Source: Hungatella sp. UBA4396 | GTDB taxonomy: Bacteria > Bacillota > Clostridia > Lachnospirales > Lachnospiraceae | DNA length: 64,000 nt | Reading direction: 5' to 3' | Assembly: GCA_002389905.1 (NCBI GenBank) | Contig: DGRE01000071.1 | Location: forward strand, 186,001 to 250,000 | In this document: one piece after another, positions 27,623-37,328 of the stretch | How the letters are laid out: every line of letters begins with the position of its first letter | How positions within the stretch are numbered: the first letter of the stretch is position 1 | Position numbers and translations under genes: made by a program | Notes under the pieces: model-generated | Databases searched by the model: none | Seen by the model: the letters and a program-made list of their open reading frames with translations, nothing else | Told to the model about the DNA's origin: nothing

Positions 27623-28494
27623 TGATGTCTGATATGAGAGCAGCATGGATTTTGGGAATATTGTTTATCGCTCTGATTTTCCTTGTTTTGAAACGGATGC
27701 AGTACGGTTCTTCTCTTCCAGGGGAAAGTGCCGGAGGCAGATCAGGGGAATGGGCCGTCAGCCAGACAACCGGTAATCAGGAAATCCAGGCTGATTTTGT
27801 GGATGTATATAAAAACCACGCAGGTATTATGGGCGTTCTGGCAGATGGAATCGGAAAAGAGAATACGGGAAAGCTCTGTGCCCAGATGGCTGCTGATGCC
27901 CTTTTAGACGGTTTTGAGCCATACCATACCGTAAGCAATCCTCCGTATCTGTTTCGTACTGCCTTTCTGGAAGCCAACAGCCGCATTCAGAAGACCATAG
28001 GAAACCGGCGGGGAGGTGCCTGTCTGGGAGCCGTTTACGCCGACGGTGCCATGCTTCATTACGGATTGGCAGGAAATATCCGGATTGCCTTGTTCCGGAA
28101 GGATGAATTAATTCCATTAAGCAAAGGGCAGACCATGGATGTGCTGGCAGTCAATGCCTATGAAGAGGGGCGTTTGACGAAAAAAGAGACCATCTGGAGC
28201 CTGGAGGAAACCAGAATATGGAACTACCTGGGAAAAGACGGTTTTCGGGAAATAGAGCTGTGTGAACAGCCGGTCCGGTTAAAGGCAGGAGATGTGATAT
28301 TTCTGGCCAGCTGCGGCATTTTTGAAGAGCTGTCCTGGGCAGAAATTGAGGATGTTCTTACAAGAGAAATGACATTACAGGAAAAAGCAGACTGCCTGGT
28401 AATGGCGGCTGACCAAAAGCCGGGCCAGGATAAAGACAATGGAAGCGTGCTGCTTTTGAAAGCGGAGGTTTTAAATGAGAAGGATCAATTCTGA
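27619..28494 (+). CDS. Membrane-anchored PP2C-type phosphatase
   Basis: A 291-residue protein with an N-terminal transmembrane helix (about 8-26) and a PP2C domain. Metal-binding signatures remain: ADGIGKENTGK near residue 75, GGACLGAVYADGAMLHYGLAG near 132 and a terminal DNGSVLLL. It would remove phosphate from threonine/serine on system components, the counterpart of T6SS PppA. No matching Ser/Thr kinase is visible nearby. The 3' end overlaps the next gene by 20 bases. Confidence 0.75.
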   Translation: MMMSDMRAAWILGILFIALIFLVLKRMQYGSSLPGESAGGRSGEWAVSQTTGNQEIQADFVDVYKNHAGIMGVLADGIGKENTGKLCAQMAADALLDGFEPYHTVSNPPYLFRTAFLEANSRIQKTIGNRRGGACLGAVYADGAMLHYGLAGNIRIALFRKDELIPLSKGQTMDVLAVNAYEEGRLTKKETIWSLEETRIWNYLGKDGFREIELCEQPVRLKAGDVIFLASCGIFEELSWAEIEDVLTREMTLQEKADCLVMAADQKPGQDKDNGSVLLLKAEVLNEKDQF

Positions 28495-30205
28495 GTTCCA
28501 GACACGTTATATGTCGGAAGAAGGGCAGAAGTTATCTAACCGTGATTATTTCGGATATGTGGAGATGGATGATTTTGCCTGTTATGTGTTGGCGGACAGT
28601 CTGGATGGAGACCTGGAGGCAAACAGCGCCAGATTTGCTGTGGAAAGTCTGATTCGAAGCTTTACAGAACATCCCTCCATGGGGAAAAGAAATCTCCTCC
28701 GTTTCATGCAGACGGCTCATAAAGAGCTTTTAAAAGAACATAAGGGGATGCGTTTAAAGGCCTCCGTCAACATGATTGTGACGGACTATAAAAAGATCCG
28801 GTACTGCTATGTGGGAAACAGTCGGTTTTATCTCATCCGCAACAACCGGTATCTGATTCAGACCGCAGATCAGTCTTTGACTCAGAACATGCTGAGAGAA
28901 GAAAAAATTCCCCTTGATCAGGCTGCTGCCCACGAAGAGAGGAACAATCTGTACTCTTATCTGGGAGAACGGGGACAGCCGGATATTCAGATATCCCCTA
29001 AAATCAAGGTGGAAGACGGTGATATTTTAGCCCAGCTCACCCGGGGGCTTTGGGAGCGGTGCAGTGATGAAGAGCTGATGAACGCTGTTAAGGATGCAAA
29101 GGAGCCTGGAGATATTCTGGACAGAGTGGAAGATGTCATTCTGGGCCAGCAGGAGGAGAAAGCCTGGGGGAGCATTGATAACTACTCTCTGGCAGTGACC
29201 TTGATTCAAAAGGTTTATCAGAATCCAAAGAAACGGCTTTCATTAAAACAGATTCTGATGATTGCCATACCTGTCCTTCTGGTAGCGGGCGGTATCAGCC
29301 TGGGATTTTATTTAAGGTACCGGAGTGTGAAGAACAAGGAGCAGAATCTTTCCCAGCATATGGACAGCGGAGAAACCTATCTTAGGTATGACAATTACAA
29401 AAAGGCAGCTGAAGATTATACAGAGGCCAAAAAACTGGCTAACAGCCTGAAGAAAAAGAAAGAGCTTTCAGAGGCGGACCAGTATTTAAAGCTGTCAGAT
29501 CAGATATTACTGGCAGATGAAGCAATGACGGCAGGAGAATATAAGAAAGCGCAGGAGCTTTATTTAGGAGCCAGGGAACTGTCGGTGCAGGCAGGAAATG
29601 TGGGAAAAAAGTACATTGACCAGCAGCTGGAGCAGACCAGGGCATATATAGATGTGTATGATTTAATCAGGCTGGGAGAAGAAAAAGAAGCCTACGGCGA
29701 TATGGAGGGAGCAATTGCTTCTTACCGTCAGGCCAGAGATAAGGCGGCGGCTCTTTATTATGCAGCAGGAAAAGATGAAGCCTTAAGCAAACAGGCCTCT
29801 GCCGAACAGAAGGCAGAAACAGCTGATCAGAAGGAGAAGGCAGTCGAGGCGGCGGCCAAGAAAGAAGCCCAGGAGGCTCAGGAGAAAGAAGCGGCGGCGA
29901 TAAAGGAGTCTGAGGAGGCCCAGCTGGAGCTTGAGAACCAGCAGAAACTGAACGATCAGAAAAATGCCATTGATTTGGAAAACAAGGGAAATGAACTGCT
30001 GGCAGACGGGCAGTATGAAAGCGCCATTACTTATTACAGGACGGCCCAGTCCATTTACACCCGGCTGGAGCTTTACGAACTGGCAGATGGGTTAAATGAC
30101 AAGATTCGAGCGGCCAATGCCGGCATTACCGCAGCCAGACAAAAGAAAGGGTCGGAAGAAGCCGCTTTAGACCAACGCCAGGCAGAACCAGGAGATCACT
30201 TATGA
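28475..30205 (+). CDS. PP2C-like/TM/coiled-coil repeat protein
   Basis: A 576-residue protein. Residues 1-245 are PP2C-like but degenerate: the first metal motif reads ADSLDGD rather than DGxG, though DNYSLAV remains near 232. A transmembrane helix is at about 264-284 (ILMIAIPVLLVAGGISLGF). Residues 290-560 are helical with TPR-like repeats and an Ala/Glu/Lys-rich coiled coil. It may be a pseudophosphatase sensor with an external scaffold. Overlaps both neighbours, so part of one tight operon. Confidence 0.68.
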   Translation: MRRINSEFQTRYMSEEGQKLSNRDYFGYVEMDDFACYVLADSLDGDLEANSARFAVESLIRSFTEHPSMGKRNLLRFMQTAHKELLKEHKGMRLKASVNMIVTDYKKIRYCYVGNSRFYLIRNNRYLIQTADQSLTQNMLREEKIPLDQAAAHEERNNLYSYLGERGQPDIQISPKIKVEDGDILAQLTRGLWERCSDEELMNAVKDAKEPGDILDRVEDVILGQQEEKAWGSIDNYSLAVTLIQKVYQNPKKRLSLKQILMIAIPVLLVAGGISLGFYLRYRSVKNKEQNLSQHMDSGETYLRYDNYKKAAEDYTEAKKLANSLKKKKELSEADQYLKLSDQILLADEAMTAGEYKKAQELYLGARELSVQAGNVGKKYIDQQLEQTRAYIDVYDLIRLGEEKEAYGDMEGAIASYRQARDKAAALYYAAGKDEALSKQASAEQKAETADQKEKAVEAAAKKEAQEAQEKEAAAIKESEEAQLELENQQKLNDQKNAIDLENKGNELLADGQYESAITYYRTAQSIYTRLELYELADGLNDKIRAANAGITAARQKKGSEEAALDQRQAEPGDHL

Positions 30206-32718
30206 GCCAATATACTTATACCTTAAACCCGGGAACAAAAGATCCGGCAGAGAAAAATACATACAGAAGAAGTCAGCTGGAGAAGATGACCACATTTCAG
30301 CTGCGTGAAATATGCAGAAAGGAACGGCTGGTGTCATCAGATATTTCTCCCCTTGATAAAGAGGGCTTTATCCGTCTGATTATGCGTTTCAGAGGGCAGA
30401 AGGATTACCGCCACATTACAGAATTCTGTGAAGGGGGCCTGGAACGGCTCCAGATCCTGCTGGATTCCACTCCCATGGATGTGAAGACAGGAGAGGAAAT
30501 ACAGATACCGGCAAGTCTGGTTTTGTACATGGATATGGCTGTAGATGAGGTGGATGGTTACCAGGCCCAGGGAATAGGAACCTCTCTATACGAGGGCAAC
30601 TTACTTCTGGTGGATGAGAATTATCAGATTCACACCTGTCTTTACTTAAAGGAGAATCAGGGAGACTATTGGATCTGCAAAGGGAAAGATGTTCCCATTG
30701 TGGAGCCGCAGAAGCATCAGTATTCCATCCTTTATTTTCCCGCAGAGCGGATTTCTGAACTGCTTTATGACCGGTATTACGGAAAAGACAGGGGACTGCC
30801 GGGCAGCCTGTTTTGTATTCAGATTCCTCTTCTGGATCTGGAGCTTCGTCAGGCGGAGAAGAGCCAGCTCCCTCTGGTAATTGACTTTGGAAGCTGTAAT
30901 ACCACCATGGGAATCTGCCTGCCTGACGGAAGTATAAACGTGGCCAGGTGCGGAAACGGCCATGTAATTCCAAGCCTGATAGGGGTATCGGGAATTCATG
31001 GGGAAACAGTGGAATATGTGTTTGGATATGATGCTATGGCTCTTAGCAGCAGCAATTATCTGGATCAGGATGTTCCGGTATTTTACGATATCAAACGGTG
31101 GATCAGCGATCCGGAGCGGAAGGAAAGCGTCATCCTGGAAAATGGAGCCAAGGTCTTAGTATGCAGAAAAGATATGCTGAAGGCTTTCTTTTTATATTTA
31201 ATTGACATGGCGAGAAAGCAGTTTAAATGCTCCTTTCAGAATATCCAGATTCTGGCGCCTATCCGTCAAAAGGAGAGGTTTAAGGAGCTGTTTCAGGAGT
31301 TGCTGCCGGAAGCAGAGGTGGACTGTACCCTGGATGAGGGAGTGGCCGTATTATTTTCCAGTATCGATCATCTGATTTCCAGCGGAAATTATGAGCAGGA
31401 TCACTGGTATCATGCCCTGATCATTGACTGCGGAGGCGGAACAACGGATTTGACCTCAGGGAGGTTCCGGATTCACAGCAGCCGTATTTCCTACAATGTG
31501 GATTTGGAAACCAGCTATGAAAATGGGGATACCAACTTTGGCGGTAACAACCTGACCTACCGGATTATGCAGCTTTTGAAGATATGCATCAGCAGACAGA
31601 TTCAGTTCCCTGGGCAGACAGAGACAGAGCTGTCCGGCCCGGGTGTGCTAGTGGAGGATGTAGGCAGCAAAAATCCTTATGAACGGCTGGAGGAGCAGTA
31701 CCGGCTTGCAGAAAAGGTTTTTCCTACCAAATTCAAAGAGTATGCAGACCGTGGAAGAGAAATTTACTTTTATGTAAAAAATAACTATTATTACTTATTT
31801 CAGCTTGCAGAGCAGATTAAGAAATCATTTTTCCAGTCGGGTTTTCAGTATGAGCTTTGTATCAGTACGGAAAAAATGGCTGAAGAGGAAAGAAAGCAGC
31901 ATTTGTTTTTAGATAAATGGAAACTGTCAGTAATGGAGAACGGGCATTTGAAACGGCTGGAGAAAAAAATATCCTTTCCACTTTATCTGCACCAGATAGA
32001 GGAAATTCTAAGGCCCGATATATACCAGGTTATGGAGCGGTTTTTAAAGCATAAGTTTCAGACCGGAGAGCTTTCCAATTATGAGATGATCAAGCTGACG
32101 GGACAATCCTGTAAGTCAAGGTTGTTTGAAGAGGCCTTAAAAGAATATGTGCCTGGAGTGCTGATTCAGAGAAGCGGCAGCCAGGCCAGGGAAACAGAAC
32201 TTAAGATGTGCTGTCTGGAAGGGGCTCTCTCCTACTTCTTTAACCGTAAGCTGGGGTATATGAATGTGAGCCAGAGCTATCAGGTGGGAGCATTGCCCTA
32301 TGAGATCATGTCATATACCCATGAAGGAAAAGCGAAGACCCTGGTACGCAGCCTGGACAGAGAGGAACATATCGGTTATATTTCCCGGTTTATGATTGGA
32401 AAGCAGCTGGATATTCATTTGCTTGATGTATCGGGAAAAGAATTAAAAACCTCTTATTTTACCTGTGATATGAAGGACTTTGAACGGACCACTCAGCAGG
32501 AAATCAATACCCAGTACGCAGGTACGGTGATTCAGGAGGAGACAGATATCATTCAGGAAGGAGAAATGAAGTTTTTCGTATGGGTTTCCAGAAAGCACTG
32601 GGGATTTGTAGTACTTCCTGTTATGAGAGAAAAAGAACTGCTTTACAAAGGAAAAGAAACCTTCTTTGCCTTTGAAGATGATACCTGGGAAGAAAACTTT
32701 TTTAATGGGAGGAAGTAG
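30202..32718 (+). CDS. Large Hsp70/actin-like ATPase
   Basis: An 838-residue protein. An actin/Hsp70 nucleotide-binding fold is marked by DFGSCNTTMG (about 227-236), a phosphate-2 motif DCGGGTTDLT (about 408-417) and EGAL near 672. The first ~220 residues are an unusual N-terminal extension with a SAP-like segment (TTFQLREICRKE). It lacks the canonical DnaK C-terminal EEVD-like tail. With the DnaJ protein it may assemble or recycle the apparatus in place of the missing ClpV. That role is inference. Confidence 0.75.
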   Translation: MSQYTYTLNPGTKDPAEKNTYRRSQLEKMTTFQLREICRKERLVSSDISPLDKEGFIRLIMRFRGQKDYRHITEFCEGGLERLQILLDSTPMDVKTGEEIQIPASLVLYMDMAVDEVDGYQAQGIGTSLYEGNLLLVDENYQIHTCLYLKENQGDYWICKGKDVPIVEPQKHQYSILYFPAERISELLYDRYYGKDRGLPGSLFCIQIPLLDLELRQAEKSQLPLVIDFGSCNTTMGICLPDGSINVARCGNGHVIPSLIGVSGIHGETVEYVFGYDAMALSSSNYLDQDVPVFYDIKRWISDPERKESVILENGAKVLVCRKDMLKAFFLYLIDMARKQFKCSFQNIQILAPIRQKERFKELFQELLPEAEVDCTLDEGVAVLFSSIDHLISSGNYEQDHWYHALIIDCGGGTTDLTSGRFRIHSSRISYNVDLETSYENGDTNFGGNNLTYRIMQLLKICISRQIQFPGQTETELSGPGVLVEDVGSKNPYERLEEQYRLAEKVFPTKFKEYADRGREIYFYVKNNYYYLFQLAEQIKKSFFQSGFQYELCISTEKMAEEERKQHLFLDKWKLSVMENGHLKRLEKKISFPLYLHQIEEILRPDIYQVMERFLKHKFQTGELSNYEMIKLTGQSCKSRLFEEALKEYVPGVLIQRSGSQARETELKMCCLEGALSYFFNRKLGYMNVSQSYQVGALPYEIMSYTHEGKAKTLVRSLDREEHIGYISRFMIGKQLDIHLLDVSGKELKTSYFTCDMKDFERTTQQEINTQYAGTVIQEETDIIQEGEMKFFVWVSRKHWGFVVLPVMREKELLYKGKETFFAFEDDTWEENFFNGRK

Positions 32719-32723
32719 GCAGG

Positions 32724-34013
32724 ATGGCTGGCAGTGAAGAGATGAAAGACATGATACGGGAAGAAATCCGTTCCATCACCAGCCTGGAAGAGCGGGTCGC
32801 TTTTAAGGATTTGATGGAGGGGGTGTTCTTATCCCTTTATGAAGCCAATGAAAGGATGTACCAGGAACTGGAGCAGCGGGTTATGGATGATCTGGCTTAT
32901 GACATAAATCTGTATCTGATCCGGACCGGACTGGTGGAAAAGGCCTATCTGGACCAGTCAGACCGCTTGATGGGCGCCATGTGTCCGGAGGATTTACAGG
33001 AGCATTCCTATAAAATATCAGAAATAAAGGAGGCAATCGAGGCAAAGGGGGAATTTCGGATTGCCACAGTACTTTTGCAGTGCGATGTAATGGAAATTCA
33101 AAGGATATTTGACCGGCAGGAGACATTTTCAGGAATTTTAAAGGCAGAGGAAGAGTATCCGGTATCTGTAAGCCTGAAAAAATGTACCCGGTATTTAGAT
33201 AAAATAGAGCATTTGTACCATTTGTTCATGAAAAACGGTATTCCCTGGAAAACGGTAAATGCTCCGTATTTATTTAAAATGGCAGATGTTTGTATTACCG
33301 GACTACCCCAGGAGGCGGTGCCAGCGGCCACGGTCACTGATTTGAGGACGGATTTCAGAGAATGTAATGAGCTGGTGCATTATGACATGATTCCAATCTG
33401 GAATGTAGGCCATTTAAAGCTGGACAGCATTGGCTTTCCCATACCCTGCGGAGATCATAAAAATTATGAACATATCATGTCCATTAAAAATTATGGAACA
33501 GAACACGTTTATCTGGTGGATGAACAGGCCGGTATCCGCCACGTCCGGCAGAGCGGGGAAAAGCTGCTGGTAACGGGAGAAGTTTCCAGCGTGAAGAAAT
33601 GGGATGTCTTCGTCATAAGAGGGGGAAACGGCAGTAAGCTGGACCGGCATACCTATCCGATTATGGAAAACTTGAGAAAAGACAGTTTTTCAGAACGGTT
33701 TCGCCAGCGGACAAATCAGGGAGTTAAGACCAAGGCAGAGCTGGAGCGTTTTATCCGGGGATTTGGGCTGGATCACATGATTGAATACCAGGATTGCCAT
33801 TTGGCAGAGATTGGAGAGAGCCAGATTGAGACTTACTCCATGAACTTTTTCATGAAAGATGAAATTCGGGATGGCAGCAAAGGCAAGGCGCTGGTTCTGC
33901 TCTTTAAGGCAAAAGGAAGTGAAAGCTGGATTCTCCGGGATCTTGCCAGTTTTATTGCCTCAGAAGTGCAGGAGCTTTACCCGGAATATTGGTGCGGAGG
34001 AAAACTGGTATGA
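32724..34013 (+). CDS. Uncharacterised protein, candidate baseplate component
   Basis: A 429-residue soluble protein without signal peptide or membrane helix. The N-terminal 200 residues are helical; the rest is beta-rich with VYLVDEQ, VFVIRGGNGSKLD and TKAELERFIRGFGL segments. Database names for this family ('normocyte-binding protein') have no visible basis. Its position among spike, tube and PAAR-like genes makes a baseplate role (TssF/gp6-like) possible, but no motif proves it. Confidence 0.45.
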   Translation: MAGSEEMKDMIREEIRSITSLEERVAFKDLMEGVFLSLYEANERMYQELEQRVMDDLAYDINLYLIRTGLVEKAYLDQSDRLMGAMCPEDLQEHSYKISEIKEAIEAKGEFRIATVLLQCDVMEIQRIFDRQETFSGILKAEEEYPVSVSLKKCTRYLDKIEHLYHLFMKNGIPWKTVNAPYLFKMADVCITGLPQEAVPAATVTDLRTDFRECNELVHYDMIPIWNVGHLKLDSIGFPIPCGDHKNYEHIMSIKNYGTEHVYLVDEQAGIRHVRQSGEKLLVTGEVSSVKKWDVFVIRGGNGSKLDRHTYPIMENLRKDSFSERFRQRTNQGVKTKAELERFIRGFGLDHMIEYQDCHLAEIGESQIETYSMNFFMKDEIRDGSKGKALVLLFKAKGSESWILRDLASFIASEVQELYPEYWCGGKLV

Positions 34014-34705
34014 ATTATCTGTGGGAAACTCTTCTTCAGGCAAAGAATCAGGGATTAAAGGGCAGTGAAATCCGTTATGAACTGGCTGAACGCTACAGCG
34101 CGTATATAGAAGTGTCCGGGTCCTGTTTGAATCAGGAGTATTTGGAGCCGGGGGCTGCCGTTGAGATAAATCCCTACTACCGTTTTTTTGATATTTTTAA
34201 AGATTTATTTCCACCGGACCCCGGAGAGTTTCCAAAGCTGCGGGAAAACCTGACAAATCTGATTTTGCATCAACTGGCGGAAAATGACCTGCGGTCTGGT
34301 ATGACCAAAGAAGAATACTATAAAAAGATGCTGTATCAGGATATTCAGAACGGCTCATTTGGGGGAACGGTAAAAGAAAATTTCAAGCTGTTTTGCCGGG
34401 AGGAGAGGGAAATTATCTTAAGCGGCCTTTTGCGTCAGTATGAGACAGGCAGTTCTTTGGATATTTTTCTGGATATGATGCAGTCATTGATAAAAAACAA
34501 TATTGTCTATCAGAATAATTATAATTCCCTTGAACTTCTGGTTTTTATCGGACAGAAAAAGGGAGAAACGCTGGAATTAAAGATGGATTTTCTGATTCGG
34601 ATGTTTGTGGATATTCCTTATCATGTGGAGCTGTTTTATGAGCATCATTTTGGCATCATTGGAATGGAAGAGGCCATGGTAATTGGCGAGACTATTTTAT
34701 GTTAA
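34010..34705 (+). CDS. Uncharacterised protein, candidate baseplate component
   Basis: A 231-residue soluble helical protein starting in a four-base overlap (ATGA) with the gene before, GGAGG nine bases upstream. The C terminus has a conserved-looking MDFLIRMFVDIPYHVELFY segment. It is unidentified. Tight coupling to the 429-residue protein suggests the two form a complex, perhaps a baseplate wedge. Confidence 0.45.
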   Translation: MNYLWETLLQAKNQGLKGSEIRYELAERYSAYIEVSGSCLNQEYLEPGAAVEINPYYRFFDIFKDLFPPDPGEFPKLRENLTNLILHQLAENDLRSGMTKEEYYKKMLYQDIQNGSFGGTVKENFKLFCREEREIILSGLLRQYETGSSLDIFLDMMQSLIKNNIVYQNNYNSLELLVFIGQKKGETLELKMDFLIRMFVDIPYHVELFYEHHFGIIGMEEAMVIGETILC

Positions 34706-34717
34706 GAGGTGAACCTT

Positions 34718-35494
34718 ATGTTTCAGTATGTGTATCCCCAGTTTCAGTTTAAATCACTGCTTCGGGGGGAGATGTTAGAACAGCTGAGAGACTACCCCAA
34801 ATATTATCTCCAGCTTTCTTTTTCAGGGTTTGCTGAAGGGGTTGTCAGCGGCTGCGAACTGTCCTGGGATAACGGGAAACTGACTGTTGGGCCTGGGATG
34901 GTATACCGCGGGGGACACCTGTATTTTATGAAGGAGCCATATTCCCTGGAGTGTGAGCCGGACAACCGGAGAAGATACTTAAAGCTTCAGTTCCTGACAG
35001 AGATGAAGGAGCTGAGACAGGTAAGCGGAAATACAAGGATTGTTCTGGCTTACGAAGCACCGGACCCGGCCTGTGAAATGGAACTGTGCCGCTTCTGCCT
35101 TCAGGAAGGGGCAAGACTTCGGGATAAGCATGAAAACTTTGAAGATTTTTCTACGGAATTTGATACCATTAATCTCATTTATGCACCGTATGCCGGTGGG
35201 GGAATGAGTACGCTGAACCCTATGATATTAAGGAAGTATGCAAGGGAGACCTTTCAAAATAAAACGAAGGATCCTTATGATGTGAGTTTTTCCATGAATG
35301 TTCTTGCCAATAAAGGGGTTATAGAGGCGGAGTGTATATTGGAGTATTTGAGGGTGAAGCTGGAGGGGGAAGTGCGGGATCAGAGTATATATGGAATGTA
35401 CCGGGGGCTTTTAAAGGTACTTCGGGAGCAGGAACAGGGCGGCGGCAGGCAGGATAAGGAGTATCAGGGGAGAAGGAGTGTTATGCTGCTTTAA
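34718..35494 (+). CDS. Uncharacterised protein, candidate baseplate component
   Basis: A 258-residue protein. The N-terminal ~110 residues include WDNGKLTVGPGMVYRGGHLYF, a beta pattern seen in phage baseplate and tail-fibre-junction proteins. The family is sometimes labelled 'DNA and RNA helicase', but no Walker or DEAD motif is visible. The start at 34718 is chosen over a GTG nine bases earlier for AGAGGT spacing. A TssK-like or wedge role is speculative. Confidence 0.45.
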   Translation: MFQYVYPQFQFKSLLRGEMLEQLRDYPKYYLQLSFSGFAEGVVSGCELSWDNGKLTVGPGMVYRGGHLYFMKEPYSLECEPDNRRRYLKLQFLTEMKELRQVSGNTRIVLAYEAPDPACEMELCRFCLQEGARLRDKHENFEDFSTEFDTINLIYAPYAGGGMSTLNPMILRKYARETFQNKTKDPYDVSFSMNVLANKGVIEAECILEYLRVKLEGEVRDQSIYGMYRGLLKVLREQEQGGGRQDKEYQGRRSVMLL

Positions 35495-35510
35495 AGCAAG
35501 GAGGGAAAAT

Positions 35511-35849
35511 ATGTCTCAGACTATCTATAACGTTAGGGAAGGAGCTGCTTTAAGCTGCTCTATGGGAACCTCAATCAGTAAATTAAGGGTTCCCCAAAGC
35601 CATGGAGCCAGTCTCCAGGGCAAGAACCAGGCGACCGTTGCCGATTGTGCAGGAAATGTAAATATCATGCCTTTTGGTATGTGCATGAAGACAGACCCGC
35701 CGGTTCCATGCAGTCCGGCTACTGCTTCAAAATGGGTTAATGGTAAAAAGGATTACCAGCTGAAAGGAGAAAGGGCTTTATTAAATACCTGTATCGTGTC
35801 ATGTACCCGGGGCGGTGTTATCAAAATTGAAGAATCCGGACAGAGTTAG
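35511..35849 (+). CDS. PAAR-like DUF4280 protein
   Basis: A 112-residue protein matching the DUF4280 family: ALSCSMGTSISKLRVP, ADCAGNVNIMPFGMC and a C-terminal ALLNTCIVSCTRGGVIKI. DUF4280 folds like PAAR and caps the spike of contractile systems. Conserved cysteines are kept. It has a GGAGG site and sits just before the first VgrG-like gene, as expected. Confidence 0.82.
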   Translation: MSQTIYNVREGAALSCSMGTSISKLRVPQSHGASLQGKNQATVADCAGNVNIMPFGMCMKTDPPVPCSPATASKWVNGKKDYQLKGERALLNTCIVSCTRGGVIKIEESGQS

Positions 35850-35871
35850 TAAAAAGAAGAGGAGGGACCGT

Positions 35872-37305
35872 ATGTCTGCAATTACATATTTACAATTAGA
35901 AACAAATCTGGATTGTGTTCAGCAAATTAAAGAGATAAAGATATTGCATCATATGAATGAGCATGGATACTTATATTTAACAGCAGTATTATCTGATCAG
36001 TATAAAGACGATTATGTGAAGGAAACATTGAGCAAAGAACAGATTACTTTGTCAGCGAAGGGAGATAAAGCTAAAATCCTCTTCAAGGGAATGATACAGA
36101 GAATCCGGACAGAGGTGGAAGGCGGTATGTATTATCTAAAGATAAAGGCAGTTTCCAATTCCTTTCAGCTGGATGTAAAAAAAGAGAGCCGGTCATTTCA
36201 GGATAAGAACATGACTTATGAAAAGATAACTCGGGATATAATCTGCCAGTACACAGGAGGTGACATTCTGGACTATGTTTCTAAAGAAAGAAAAATTGAA
36301 AATCTGATTCTTCAATATGAGGAAACTGACTGGGAGTTTTTAAAAAGACTGGCCTCTCATTTTCAAGCAGGTCTGGTTCCTTCGTTGATTCATGATGCCC
36401 CTAAAATTGTGTTTGGAACGCCAAAAGGGAAAGAGACGGGCAATATAGAAAGATGCCATTATGAAATAACAAAGGATATTGGTCGATATATGAAATCATC
36501 CCAAAATCAGAATTCTGGCTTAATGGAAGTGGATGCGGTGGAATATCATATTGAGACAGTAGATGATTATGAAATAGGAGACAGGGTGAACTATCAAAAC
36601 AAATCTCTGTATATTAAAAGTAAAGAGGCTGAAATGGCCGGTGGAATTTTGAAGTTTAAATATTCCCTGTCCACTCTGAAGGGACTGAATAAAGAGCGTT
36701 TGTATAACCAGCAAATTGTGGGGCTTTCCTTAAAAGGAACCGTATTAAAGTCAGTCCGGGATAAGATACAGGTTCACTTAGAGATAGACAAAGCCCAGGA
36801 AAGGTCCAAGGCATGGGAGTTTCCTTATGCAACGCCTTATACTGCAGAAGGGCATGGCGGCTGGTACTGTATGCCTGAAAAGGGAGATACGGTGTTCATC
36901 TATTTCCCAACCAAAGAAGAGCATGAAGGAGCGGGAATAAATTCCATTAGAAACGGAGACAAAGGTGCCGGTCATATAGGAAATCCTGATGTGAAAATAT
37001 TTCGTACTAAAAATGGAAAAGAAATGAAGTTCAGTCAGGAAGAAATACTCATTACCTGTATCAATGGAATCGATCAGGAAACTGGGGAGAACAAAGTTGT
37101 ATATCTTCGGCTTAATCAAAATAATGGAATTGAAATTATCAGTTCAGAGCCCATTCAGTTTAAATCAGATAAAGGAATCAAACTGGAAGCGGAAGATACC
37201 ATTAAGATATTGGCATCTGACCAGATCAGATTAAAATGCAAGACCAGTGAGATCCGCATTGACAGCAAAATTGATATATGTGGAGAAGATGTGAAAATTA
37301 ATTAA
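35872..37305 (+). CDS. VgrG/gp27-gp5-like spike protein 1
   Basis: A 477-residue spike protein. The VgrG/phage late-control domain includes LILQYEETDWEFLKRLASH near residue 145, comparable to the YRESDFxFL motif. Residues ~290-380 form an OB-like gp5 domain (GWYCMPEKGDTVFIYFP), and the C terminus is a short beta-repeat (ISSEPIQFKS, IRLKCKTSEIRID) like a spike needle. It would trimerise on the tube tip beneath the PAAR-like cap. Confidence 0.85.
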   Translation: MSAITYLQLETNLDCVQQIKEIKILHHMNEHGYLYLTAVLSDQYKDDYVKETLSKEQITLSAKGDKAKILFKGMIQRIRTEVEGGMYYLKIKAVSNSFQLDVKKESRSFQDKNMTYEKITRDIICQYTGGDILDYVSKERKIENLILQYEETDWEFLKRLASHFQAGLVPSLIHDAPKIVFGTPKGKETGNIERCHYEITKDIGRYMKSSQNQNSGLMEVDAVEYHIETVDDYEIGDRVNYQNKSLYIKSKEAEMAGGILKFKYSLSTLKGLNKERLYNQQIVGLSLKGTVLKSVRDKIQVHLEIDKAQERSKAWEFPYATPYTAEGHGGWYCMPEKGDTVFIYFPTKEEHEGAGINSIRNGDKGAGHIGNPDVKIFRTKNGKEMKFSQEEILITCINGIDQETGENKVVYLRLNQNNGIEIISSEPIQFKSDKGIKLEAEDTIKILASDQIRLKCKTSEIRIDSKIDICGEDVKIN

Positions 37306-37328
37306 GATGTGCTGATGAGGGAAATTCA

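Noticed and set aside
30416..30973. Long minus-strand open frame opposite the Hsp70-like gene
   Set aside because: Composition-driven shadow of a real gene; no ribosome site and Pro/Ser-rich translation.
34718..35494. 'Helicase' label for the 258-residue protein
   Set aside because: No Walker A/B or DEAD-type motif can be seen.
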